Below, piece after piece: positions 11,093 through 26,379 of a stretch of DNA of 64,000 nucleotides. Below the pieces are notes generated by a model. It did not search any database, was not told the DNA's origin, and worked only from the letters and a program-made list of their open reading frames with translations. The position numbers and the translations under genes are program-made. This DNA is from Mycobacterium sp. Z3061 (GTDB lineage: Bacteria; Actinomycetota; Actinomycetes; Mycobacteriales; Mycobacteriaceae): the NCBI RefSeq assembly GCF_031583025.1, contig NZ_CP134062.1:2232001-2296000 (forward strand). The letters run 5' to 3'. Each line of letters starts with the position of its first letter. The first letter of the stretch is position 1.

Positions 11093-11914
11093 TCATGCTG
11101 GTAAGAAGTAGGACTGCAACTTAAGGGCCAGCCAGGGCCGACGGCCGCCCACGATGCGCAGTCCGCGACGTGTCGCGGTGAACGGCCCGATGCGTTGGTA
11201 GAGCAGCTGGGTCAGCGTCGAAGCGGGTGTGCGCAGCACCGCATCCGGACGATCGGCAGATCGGCGTTCGCGCACCTGCACGGTGTCCGCTTTGATGTGC
11301 ATCAGGTAAGGGCGTGCCCCACTGACCTCGAGTGCGGCGCACACGTCGGTGCTCGGAGGCGTTTCGGACCTCAGAAAGATGGGAGCAATCTGCATCAGCC
11401 CGCGCGCGATGAGCAGCATGTCACGCTCATTGAGATCCCAGGGCACCTTGACCGCTCGCGCGACGTCTTCCCCGTGCAGGAGAAGCTCACCTAACCAGTT
11501 CGTCTGCGCCGTAAAGCCGCCGACGAACCCGCCACCGTGAAACGGAATGTTAAGGGCGTCACTGTTCAACGTGTCGAAGTAATCGTCGACGTCCGTGGCA
11601 AGCGCCTGGAGTTGATCGGCCAGGTCGGGCACCGGACCCAGTGCCGCTTCAAGCTCGGCCTGGTTGAGTGCGGCTACCCCGTCGGGGGTTTCTGCGAGAC
11701 AGTGCATCCGTCCCAGCGCGACTTCGTGGTAGCGCTTCGCGATGGTCAGCACGTGAGCCGCGACCTGTTGCACGGTCCAGCGCGAGCCGGGTGGTTGCGC
11801 CAGCGGATCGGAGTTCCGGATGAGCTGATCAAAACGATTGAGTGCCAGTGCAATTCTCTCGCGGAGCTCCTCGCGGGTGGTGTCGGTCAGTGCGACATAA
11901 CCGGGGCAATTCAT
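11093..11914 (-). CDS. Maleylpyruvate isomerase-like (DinB-fold) mycothiol-dependent family protein
   Basis: Protein of 273 residues. The N-terminal half looks like the metal-binding MDMPI/DinB four-helix domain: WTVQQVAAHVLTIAKRYHE near the start and GELLLHGEDVARAV further on, the His-Gly-x-Asp motif typical of the family. The C-terminal half (AALEVSGARPYLMHIKAD to RRGLRIVGGRRPW) looks like the SCP2-type domain usually fused to it. Members use mycothiol for isomerisation or detoxification; the substrate here is unknown. ATG 11914 was chosen over ATG 11920 because the AGGTG at 11925-11921 is 6 bases from the former and abuts the latter. The gene is divergent from padR, with the operators in between, and leads the nitroreductase gene. 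Confidence 0.82.
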   Translation of the reverse strand: MNCPGYVALTDTTREELRERIALALNRFDQLIRNSDPLAQPPGSRWTVQQVAAHVLTIAKRYHEVALGRMHCLAETPDGVAALNQAELEAALGPVPDLADQLQALATDVDDYFDTLNSDALNIPFHGGGFVGGFTAQTNWLGELLLHGEDVARAVKVPWDLNERDMLLIARGLMQIAPIFLRSETPPSTDVCAALEVSGARPYLMHIKADTVQVRERRSADRPDAVLRTPASTLTQLLYQRIGPFTATRRGLRIVGGRRPWLALKLQSYFLPA

Positions 11915-11929
11915 AGTCATCACCTGCTT

Positions 11930-11967
11930 ACTCCAGTGTGGAGTGAAGATTACTCCACAGTGGAGTA
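11930..11967. promoter_or_regulatory. Twin inverted-repeat operators for the PadR-type regulator
   Basis: Two copies of ACTCCA-N3-TGGAGT lie between the divergent genes: 11930-11944 (spacer GTG) and 11951-11967 (TACTCCA-CAG-TGGAGTA, a perfect 7-bp arm). Centres are 22 bp apart, about two helical turns, so dimers would sit on the same face. The second site ends 10 bases before the padR ATG and the first begins 15 bases before the divergent ATG, so binding would block both promoters. PadR regulators commonly autoregulate through such dyads. Site is seen; regulator assignment is inferred from position. Confidence 0.78.
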
Positions 11968-11977
11968 TTGTCAAGGA

Positions 11978-12607
11978 ATGACTTCGCGACCTACGGCTAC
12001 GTCTTTTGCGCTGCTGGGTCTCCTCGGTTTGCAGCCGTGGACCGCCTACGAACTGGTCGCGCAGGCTCGACGCAGCCTGCACCACTTCTGGCCCCGGTCG
12101 GAGGCCCATCTGTACGCGGAAATCAAGCGCCTCGTCGAACGTGGGCACGCCAGAGCGGAATTGGTGGAGGGCAAACGCCGGCAACGGACGCTCTACACGA
12201 TCACCCCGGCAGGACGGGTCGCGTTGGAAGAATGGCTCAGCACAGAGCCGGCCCCGCCGGCCATCGAAGTCGAAGCCCTGCTGCGCATGTTGTTGGCCGA
12301 TCAGGGCAGCTTGCAGGATCTGCGCGCCGCGCTCGCGGCCACGACGCGTCAGGCGGGTGAGTTACGCAGCAATGCGATAGATCTGGGTGAGGAGTTACTC
12401 GCCTCCGGTGGCCCGTTCCCGCTGCGGCTGCATCTCACCGAGCGGGTGGTGGCCCTCTACGGCGAATTTCTGCTGCTTCTCATTCGGTGGTGTGACGAGA
12501 CGACAGAAGAGATCTCGACATGGTCAGACACTCGCGACATCGGTCTGACGTCGCGTGGCCGCGACCGACTCGAGCACCTCATCGATCGGGCCAAAGGAAA
12601 TGCCTGA
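11978..12607 (+). CDS. PadR-family transcriptional regulator
   Basis: Regulator of 209 residues. The N-terminus, TSFALLGLLGLQPWTAYELV, followed by HLYAEIKRLVERG and LYTITPAGRVALEEWL, is the classic PadR winged helix. The C-terminal part (residues about 100-200) is helical, as in the PadR effector and dimer domain. ATG 11978 was chosen because it follows AAGGA and begins the recognised domain; the longer open frame back to 11537 is antisense to the neighbouring gene. The protein probably represses itself and the divergent two-gene operon through the dyads at 11930-11967. It is convergent with papA5, with palindromic copy B between them. Confidence 0.9.
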   Translation: MTSRPTATSFALLGLLGLQPWTAYELVAQARRSLHHFWPRSEAHLYAEIKRLVERGHARAELVEGKRRQRTLYTITPAGRVALEEWLSTEPAPPAIEVEALLRMLLADQGSLQDLRAALAATTRQAGELRSNAIDLGEELLASGGPFPLRLHLTERVVALYGEFLLLLIRWCDETTEEISTWSDTRDIGLTSRGRDRLEHLIDRAKGNA

Positions 12608-12640
12608 GCGGCGCCCGCCTTCGTGGCTAGCGCAAACCGG

Positions 12641-12744
12641 TGGCGCGAGGTGGCGCGAGGCGGCGCGAGCAGACGCAAAATCGCACACTTCGGCACGAAA
12701 TAGTGCGATTTTGCGTCTGCTCGCGCCGTGTGGGCGCGTTACTC
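12641..12744. repeat. Palindromic element, copy B, in direct orientation to copy A
   Basis: It has about two GCGCGAGG units, then 24-bp perfect arms at 12663-12686 and 12703-12726 identical to the arms of copy A. The 16-base loop differs from that of copy A. The tail CGTGTGGGCGCGTTACTC runs to 12744 and contains the papA5 stop. The two copies lie 2142 bp apart and bracket exactly the three inserted genes. It sits between convergent padR and papA5, so it may also terminate both. Confidence 0.88.
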
Positions 12745-13986
12745 GACGGCCCAGCCGTAATCCGACGGCGCGGTGCACAACATCTCGCGGATGGCATCGA
12801 GTGAGTCCTTGCGCTGCGGCGAGTGGCCGTGGTTCTCGATCACCAGGTGATCGCCGGACATGCCGCACCCATAGAAGTCCAGCGGCACGGTGATCGAGCA
12901 GTAGAACTGTCCGCGAAAGCCTTCCAGCTCGATGCCGGCCGGCATCCGCACGTCCGGCAGCGCGCTGACATCGGTGCAGAAGACCAGCGGCGGCAGACCG
13001 GCCGGTGTTCCCTCGAATGCCACGCCGAAATTCAGCCCGGACTGCTGCACGACGCCGTCGGCGATGTCGGACCGGAAGGTGGCGCCGATATCGGTGGCCA
13101 GATCCACGATGTCGGTGTCCGGCCCGATCTCGGCGAGGTAGGTGGCCACCCCCACCAGGTTGGTGGCCTCGGTCGGAGCGACCGGCGGGCTGAGGAAATA
13201 CCGCAGGTCGACGGGGTACACGTAGGGGATCGGCACGTGCGGCGTTTCCCGCAGTCGCCACTCGGTCATCAGGATCGCCGCCGCCACGACGGTGTTGACG
13301 CTCACCCGGTTCTCGTGTGCGAACTCCACCAGGTCGGCCGTCTCCTGCTCGGAAAGCCGGACCCGGGTGACCGGAACCGGTTGCGGGAGGCCAGGAGTCG
13401 CGACCAGGGTCGGCTTCACCGAGGGCGGCAGGTCGTAGGCGAACATCACCGGCAGGAAGCGTTCGACGCCGGTCATGCCGAGCTTCTTGACGCCCCGTTG
13501 TTCCAGCACGACCTCCAGTGGCTGCGGCGCGGGCTGCGGGTTGACCGGGCCCGGGTCGCCGGTGGTCACCACATCGGTGTAGCGGGAGAACAGCTCGTCG
13601 AAAAGGCCGGCGCCGTGGTGGCCGTCGGCAATGCTGTGGTGCAGGAAGATGGTCAGCTCAGAAGCGTTGTGGTGCAGCGTCAAGCGCAGATTCAACAAGG
13701 TCTGGGTTTGGTCCAGCGTGATGTCGCGGACATCATCGGCGCTCTCCTGCACCACGATTCCGCTGTGCAGCATGTCGTCGGCGACCAGATTCCAGCCGCC
13801 GTCCGGACTCTGCTCGAGGTGGCTGGCCAGGATCGGGTGGGCATCGACGAGGGCGTCGAAAGCCTCCGACAGCGCATCGGCGTCGACCCGGCCGCGCAGC
13901 TCGACCGTCACGGCAGTGAAAACCTCGTACTGCGCGAACACTTCCTCGCTGCGGGACAACTTTCGGATCACCGATCCGGAAAACAC
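12739..13986 (-). CDS. papA5: PapA5, phthiocerol dimycocerosyl transferase
   Basis: Acyltransferase of 415 residues that moves mycocerosic acids from Mas onto the two hydroxyls of phthiocerol, the last step of PDIM assembly. The condensation-fold active-site motif HHxxxDG is present as HHSIADG (H117, D121). FPHIPYVYPVDLR-type core sequence is seen as TPHVPIPYVYPVDLR, followed by PPVAPTEATNLVG. The start is a GTG at 13986 (MFSGSVIRKLSRSEE), matching the N-terminus I remember for M. tuberculosis PapA5. The gene follows drrC after 21 bases and ends the fadD26 operon. The stop lies within palindromic copy B. Confidence 0.96.
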   Translation of the reverse strand: MFSGSVIRKLSRSEEVFAQYEVFTAVTVELRGRVDADALSEAFDALVDAHPILASHLEQSPDGGWNLVADDMLHSGIVVQESADDVRDITLDQTQTLLNLRLTLHHNASELTIFLHHSIADGHHGAGLFDELFSRYTDVVTTGDPGPVNPQPAPQPLEVVLEQRGVKKLGMTGVERFLPVMFAYDLPPSVKPTLVATPGLPQPVPVTRVRLSEQETADLVEFAHENRVSVNTVVAAAILMTEWRLRETPHVPIPYVYPVDLRYFLSPPVAPTEATNLVGVATYLAEIGPDTDIVDLATDIGATFRSDIADGVVQQSGLNFGVAFEGTPAGLPPLVFCTDVSALPDVRMPAGIELEGFRGQFYCSITVPLDFYGCGMSGDHLVIENHGHSPQRKDSLDAIREMLCTAPSDYGWAVE

Positions 13987-14007
13987 TTGGAAATCCAGCC
14001 TTTCGTG

Positions 14008-14811
14008 TCAGTGCGTGCTGGCTCGTCGGTAGCCGATGGCCATGGGGACGGCGCAGACGCCGGCGATTCCGGCGCTCCACAGCAGCGTCGCGATCATCGG
14101 CGCCAGCACCGGGCCGCCGGCCGACAGCCCGCGCATCGCCGTGATCGCGTAGCTCACCGGCTGGTGCGCGACGACGGGCCGGATCCACTCCGGGTACTGA
14201 TTCACCGGTAGCAGGCCGGTGGAGAAGAAGATCAACAGCAGCTGCCACAGCTCGACCGCCTCGACCACCAGGGTTTTGGACGTGAACAGCGCGATGGTGG
14301 TGGTGAGTGCGGCGAAGGCCATGCCGAGAATCACCGGGACGCCCAGCCACATCAGGGTGGCCAGCGCGCCGCCGCGGAAGCGGAAGCCCAGGGCCACGCC
14401 CGCGCCCAGCATCACGCCGGTGGTGACCAGAATCCGGATCGCCTCGGCGATGATCCGGGCCAACGGGCCAGAGGCCCGGTGCACCGGCATCACCCACAGC
14501 CGGGTCAGCAGGCCGCTCTGCTGCTCGCGCATCAGGTCGATCGCGACGAACGCCGAACCGCTCACCGCCCCACCCAGCGCCAGCAGCGGCACGATGCTGT
14601 ACAGCGCGCTGTCGTGGGTCATGGCGTAGATCAGATTGCCCAGCACGATGTAGAGCACCAGCATGAAAGCGACCGGCAGCACCAGCGCCTCCATCACGGT
14701 GACCAGGTCGCGTCCCCACCGGGTGAGGATGCGCTGGGTCTGCACCAGCGTCTGCGTCAGCAGCAGCCGTGCCGAGCCGTCCGGCGCCCGCAGCGCGGTG
14801 GTCGCGGTCAT
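14008..14811 (-). CDS. drrC: DrrC, ABC-2 type PDIM transport permease
   Basis: Integral membrane permease of 267 residues with about six helices (for example VMEALVLPVAFMLVLYIVLG and VPVILGMAFAALTTTIALF). With DrrA and DrrB it forms the ABC transporter needed for PDIM translocation. It ends CAVPMAIGYRRASTH, the C-terminus I remember for DrrC. ATG 14811 overlaps the drrB stop in an ATGA (14808-14811), which favours this start over the upstream frame extension to 14901. Confidence 0.94.
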   Translation of the reverse strand: MTATTALRAPDGSARLLLTQTLVQTQRILTRWGRDLVTVMEALVLPVAFMLVLYIVLGNLIYAMTHDSALYSIVPLLALGGAVSGSAFVAIDLMREQQSGLLTRLWVMPVHRASGPLARIIAEAIRILVTTGVMLGAGVALGFRFRGGALATLMWLGVPVILGMAFAALTTTIALFTSKTLVVEAVELWQLLLIFFSTGLLPVNQYPEWIRPVVAHQPVSYAITAMRGLSAGGPVLAPMIATLLWSAGIAGVCAVPMAIGYRRASTH

Positions 14812-15628
14812 GGGCGCCGGGACAGCACGAAGACCGACATGGGCACCAGGAACAACGCGAAACCGGCCAGCCACAACAGCGGCGGCGTCATCACCGACCA
14901 CGTCACCGGCACGGGGGATTTCACGGTGTCGCCGGCCAGCGCGCGCAGCGCGATCACCAACTGGGAGATCGGCTGGTTGCGCACGATGGGCTGAATCCAG
15001 TGCGGAAACATCTTGAGCGGTTGCAGGCCCACTGACAGCAGCCCGAAGATCAGGATCGGCATGGTCAGCAGGGGCAGCATCGCGTCGGGATTACGGCTGG
15101 CGGTGCCGATCAGGTCGGCGCCGAACGACAACAACACCCCGATCACGATCGCCAACGCGCAGAAGCCCGCGATGTACGGCGCGCCGTGATGGAACCGGAA
15201 CCCGATCACGTGCGCGGCGATCAGCGACACGACCAGGCCCACACAGCACCGGTACACGCTGGCCGACACGCGCGCCAGCACCGGCGTCAACGGCGCGATC
15301 GGCATGGACCGGAACCGCCGGTTGACCCCGTGCAGGGAATCGGTGGCGGCCCGGAACGCCGACGAGATGGCCGCAAAGGCGATGGCCTGCAACGTGACCA
15401 GCGGCGTGATGTACTGCCCCAGGTTGCTGGCGATGCCGCTGCCGGGTCCGCCCACGTAGTGATTCCACGGGATGGAGAACGGGACATAGAAGCCCACCGC
15501 GAAGGACAGCGAGGCACCGATCGCGGTGATCAGTTCGCCGTTGCGCAGGGTCGGTGCGATGAAGCGGGTGGTCAGTACCCACCACTGCTGCAGCATCGAC
15601 GGCTGCGACCCGCTCACCACGGCCGTGC

Positions 15629-15632
<4 letters not shown>
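14808..15632 (-). CDS. drrB: DrrB, ABC-2 type PDIM transport permease
   Basis: Permease of 274 residues. Helices are obvious (AIGASLSFAVGFYVPFSIPW, CALAIVIGVLLSFGADLIG, LLTMPILIFGLLSVGL), with the conserved stretches ASNLGQYITPLVTLQAIAF and FRAATDSLHGVNRRFRSMP typical of DrrB. It pairs with DrrC and the DrrA ATPase. The GTG start at 15632 overlaps the drrA stop as GTGA and the stop overlaps drrC as ATGA, so all three are translationally coupled. Confidence 0.94.
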
Positions 15633-16633
<1,001 letters not shown>

Positions 16634-16643
16634 TCCAGCCTCC

Positions 16644-19600
16644 TCAGTCAAGGCTCGACAGGTCCACCAGGGCGCCCGCCTCGGCCACGCCGGTCATCTC
16701 GCTGTCCAGCTGCTCGGCGGCGATACCCTCCTGGATCAGCTCGCTCAGTGCCTGCGGGAAGGTCCGCGCCAGCGCCTCCACCGTCTCCGCCGCGATCCGC
16801 CGGGAGTCGTACCACCAATCGAGATGTGTTGAGCCGGCGAACCGGTACACGCGCACCTCGAGAGCGTGGCCGAGCCCCGGGATGGTCTCGCGCACCGGCA
16901 TGGTCACGTCGGGCTCGAACTGCACCGGCGCGTCGACGGGCGGGAGCTCGGGAATCGTACCGGCGTAGCGGAAGTGGATGTCCGGCGTGCGCTGAGCGCC
17001 GAAGGTGCGTCCGGTCGGCGCGTAGAGGTAACGCAGCAGCCCGTACCCGATGCCGTAGTGCGGCACGGCTTTCAGCGTGTTGTGCACGGCGTCGAGTTGC
17101 TCGACCACCGCCGAGCCTTCGCCGCCGGCGCAGGCCAGCGGCACCGGGTAATAGGTCGTGCACCAACCGGCGGTGCGGCGCAGGTCGACGTCCGGGCGCA
17201 GCACCGAGCGACCTTCGCCCTCGAGTTCGACGGCGACCACCCCGTCGCCGACCGTCCGGGCGATGGTGCGGCCCAGCGCGGCGAGCAGAATCTCCTGAAT
17301 CGAGCGGCGGAACCGGCGCCGGGCGTCGTCGAGTTCGGAGGTCTGCCCGACGTCGAGGGTGCCCGACAGCTTGACCAGGTCGGCGCCGGTCGGCGGCGTC
17401 GCCGCCGGCTCCGCCAGCCAGCGGGTCACCTTGGCGGCGTTGTCGATCCAGAAGTGCCGGGTGTCCAGCGCCGCCGGATGCGTGGCGAGCGCTGCCATCC
17501 GCTGCGACCATTCCCGCCAGCCGGTGGCCGGCGGTTCCAGCGTGATCTCACCACCCGCCAGATGCTTCCCGAAGGCGATGACGATATCGCTGCCCAGGAT
17601 CTGATGTGAGGCGGTGTCGGCGACCATGGCGTGCACGCCCAGTCCCAGGTAGTTCGGACCGCCGGAGGGGTCGGTGATGTGCACCGCGATCAGCGGTACG
17701 GTCGAATCGCTCTGCTCGGCAATCACTTCGGCCAGCGTTGCGCAGGGCTCGCTGCCGTCGGTCACCGACCGGGTCACCAGGGCCGTGAAGTCCACGGGCG
17801 GGCCGATGTGCTGTTCCCATACGCCGTCGTTGTCGACCAACTGCAGCCGCAGTGCGTCGTGGTGGTTGGACACCGCGGTCAGCACCGTCCGGATGTCGTC
17901 GGGGCTGACCTTCGGGTCCAGTCGCAGCATCAGCGGCACCCGCCAGCGCCCACCGTCATGCAGTCCGTGTTCGAGGAAGTACGTGGTGTTCGGCAGTATC
18001 GCTGGGTTCGATTGCGGCTCAGGCGGTTTAGCCAGGCCGCTGGCGGCGAACGCGGCATCCACGGCGGCGGTGAGCGACGCCAGCGTGGGGTGCTCGTAGA
18101 GATCCTGCGGGGTGATGCTCAAGCCTTCGTTCGAGGCGGTCATCGCGATGCTGATCGCCATCAGCGAATCACCGCCGAGGTCGAAGAAATTGGCGTTCGG
18201 GTCGATCGAGGGCACCCCGAGGCACTGCTGCCACACACGTTGCAGGGTGATTGCGGTCTGCGTCGGGCCGCCCGCCTCGACGGGCGCTTCGGTGTGGGGG
18301 CCGACCGCAGCACCGTTGACGGGTGCCGGCTCCCAGGCGGTGCGCTGCGGCTCGATCCAATGCCGTTGACGCGCAAACGGATAGCCGGGCAGCGAGACCA
18401 GCCGCGGCGGCACCGGGTGCCTGGGGGACCAGTCGACGTCCACGCCGGCCGACCACAGTTCGCCGAGTGCGCGCAGGAAGGTGTCGCGGTCGTCGGCCTG
18501 CTGGATGGGGTGCCGCATCAGCCGGACGGAGCGGTTGCCGCCCGACCACCTCGGGTGCCGGATCGCCGAACCCGTGAGGCTGCCGCCGGGGCCGACTTCG
18601 ACCAGAATCCGGTTCGGGACGGACAGCACCGTGTCCAGCTCGTCGGCGAACCGGATGGTGGAACTGATCTGGCGGGTCCAGGTGTCCGGGTCGGTGGCCT
18701 GCTCGTCGGTCAGCCAGGTCCCGGTGAGGTTGCTCAGCAGCCGGGTGTCGGGGGTTTTCAGCTGCCGCTGGGACAGGAATTCACGGAATTCAGCGAGCAT
18801 GCCGTCCATTTGGCTGGTGTGGAAGGCGTGGGTGGCGCGCACCCGTCGCACCGGAACACCGTGTTCGCCCAGTCGCGCGGTGAAGGCGCGGATCGCGTCC
18901 TTGGGCCCGGCGACCACACAGTTGCCCGGGTCGTTGACCGCGGACACCTCGGCCCCCGGTACCAGGTGCTGGGCGACATCGGCCGGGCTGAGCGCGACCG
19001 CGACCATGGCGCCGGGGGGAGATTCGTGCATCAGCCGGGCGCGCAGTGACACCGTCTTGACCGCGGTTTGCAGATCGAAGACGCCGGCCAGCGTGGCCGC
19101 GATGTATTCGCCGGTGCTGTATCCGATATAGGAGCCGGCCCGCACGCCGTAGCTTTCGACCAGCTTGGCCAGCGCGTATTCGACGGTGAACAGTGCGGGC
19201 TGGGATCGGTCGATGCGCTCCAGATCGGCTGCGGTGCCGGCAAATATCGTCTCGCGCAGATCCAGGCCCAGTTCCGCCTGGAAGGCCGTGGCGCAGGCGT
19301 CGAAGTGTTCGGCGAAGACGGGTTCGGTGTCGTACAGCCCCTTGGCCATGCCGGGGTGCTGGGCGCCCTGGCCGGGGAACAGGAAGACGACCTGGTCGGT
19401 GGTTGCGCTGTCGGCGGGGGACTCGCCGACGAAGACGTTGTCGTGCTCGGCGGCGCGCAGCAGGGTGACCGCCTGGGCCCGGTCGGCCGCGACGGCGGCC
19501 ATGGTGACGTGGTGTCTGCGGCGGCCGGCCAGCGTGTGGGCGACATTCGCCATCCCCGGGGCCAGGGCCGGGGCGTTCGGGCGCTCCAGCGCGGTGGCCA

Positions 19601-21010
19601 GGGCCGTCCGCGCCTCGCCGAGGGCTTCGGCGGTGCGCGCCGAGAGCAGCAACACCTGCGGCCCTTCGGGCGCGGCCTGCACCGCGACCTCCGGCGCCTC
19701 CTCGACCACCAGGTGGGCGTTGGTGCCGCCGATGCCGAACGAGCTCACCCCGGCCCGGCGGATACCGTCGGATTCCCAAGCGCCGTAGCGGCTTTGCACG
19801 GTGAACGGGGTCTCGTCGAGGTGCAGTTCCGGGTTGGGGCTGGTGTAGTGCAGGGTCGCCGGGATCGCTTTGTTCTTCAGGCACAGGATGGTCTTGATCA
19901 GCGCCGCGATTCCGGCGGCGACTTCGAGGTGGCCGATGTTGGACTTGACCGAGCCGATCACACACGGTGCCGACCGCGGTTCCTCGGACGCCTCGAATGC
20001 GGTCCGCAATCCCTGGATTTCAATGGGGTCGCCCAACGGCGTTCCGGTGCCATGGGTTTCGACGTAGCTGATGGTCGAGGCGTCGACATCGGAGACGGCG
20101 TGGGCCTCGGCGATGCAGTCGGCCTGAGCCGACGCGCTGGGTGCCGCGAAGCCCATTTTCGCCGAGCCGTCGTTGTTGATCGCCGATCCGCGGATGACGG
20201 CGTGGATCCGGTCGCCGGCGTCGAGGGCGGCCTGCAGGGGCCTGAGCACCACCAGGCCTACACCGCTGCCGAAGACGGTGCCGTCGGCGCGCACGTCGAA
20301 GGGCCGGCAGTGCCCGACCGCGGAGAGCATCTGGCCCGGCGAATGCCAGTACCCGACATGGTGTGGGACGCAGAGGGATACGCCACCGGCCAGCGCCATG
20401 TCGCATTCACCGGACAGCAGGCTCATGCAGGCCAGGTGCACCGCCACCAGCGACGACGAGCACGCCGTCTGCACCGCGAGGCTGGGCCCGCGCAGGTTGA
20501 ACTGGTGCGAGATCCGGGTGGCCAGAAAGTCCTTGTCGTTCTGCAGGAACATGCTGAGCTGGTCCCAGTTCAGGCCCTCGGCCAGCACGGCGTTCGGGTC
20601 CTGGTGCGACAGCAGGTTGTGCAGCAGATAGCCACTGGGAGAGCTGGTCCCGTACACGCCGATCGACCCGTCATAGCGGGCCGGATCGACGCCGGCGTCT
20701 TCGAGTGCGTGCCAGGCGCACTGCAGGAACAACCGGTGCTGCGGGTCCAGGGACCGGGCGACCAGTGGCGGGAAGCCGAAGAAGTCGGCGTCGAACTCGT
20801 CGACGCCGTCGACGATCGGCGCGCGCCGGACGTAAGACGGGTTCGCCAATGCCTTGTCGCTGATGCCGGCGTCGCGCAGTTGCTGCTCGGAGAGGGTGAC
20901 GATGGATTCCTTGCCGCGCCGCAGGTTGTCCCAGAACGCCGACACGTTATTGGCGCCCGGGAACCGGCCGGCCATGCCGACCACCGCGATCGCGTTGTCG
21001 GGACTGCTCA

Positions 21011-21011
<1 letters not shown>
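16644..21011 (-). CDS. ppsE: PpsE, last PKS module of phthiocerol synthesis
   Basis: Modular PKS of 1455 residues that adds the final unit of the phthiocerol chain. Domain order is KS (C184, [12 protein letters not shown]), AT (S632 in GYSTGEYIAATLAG; THAFHTSQMD downstream), ACP (S949 in LGGDSLMAISIA) and a C-terminal condensation-like domain (HHDALRLQLV near residue 1045, then ELEGEGRSVLRPDVDLRR). No DH, ER or KR is present, so the beta-keto group is kept; in M. tuberculosis separate enzymes then reduce and methylate it. PpsE interacts with TesA for release and with MmpL7 for export (known). The start is GTG 21011 (SSPDNAIAVVGMAGRFPG), which shares its G with the ppsD stop (TAGTG). The frame extension to 21788 is spurious. 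Confidence 0.95.

Positions 21012-26378
<5,367 letters not shown>

Positions 26379-26379
<1 letters not shown>

Noticed and set aside
10468-12744. Insertion sequence or transposon
   Set aside because: No transposase, integrase or terminal inverted repeats around the cassette; only the palindromic direct repeats were found.
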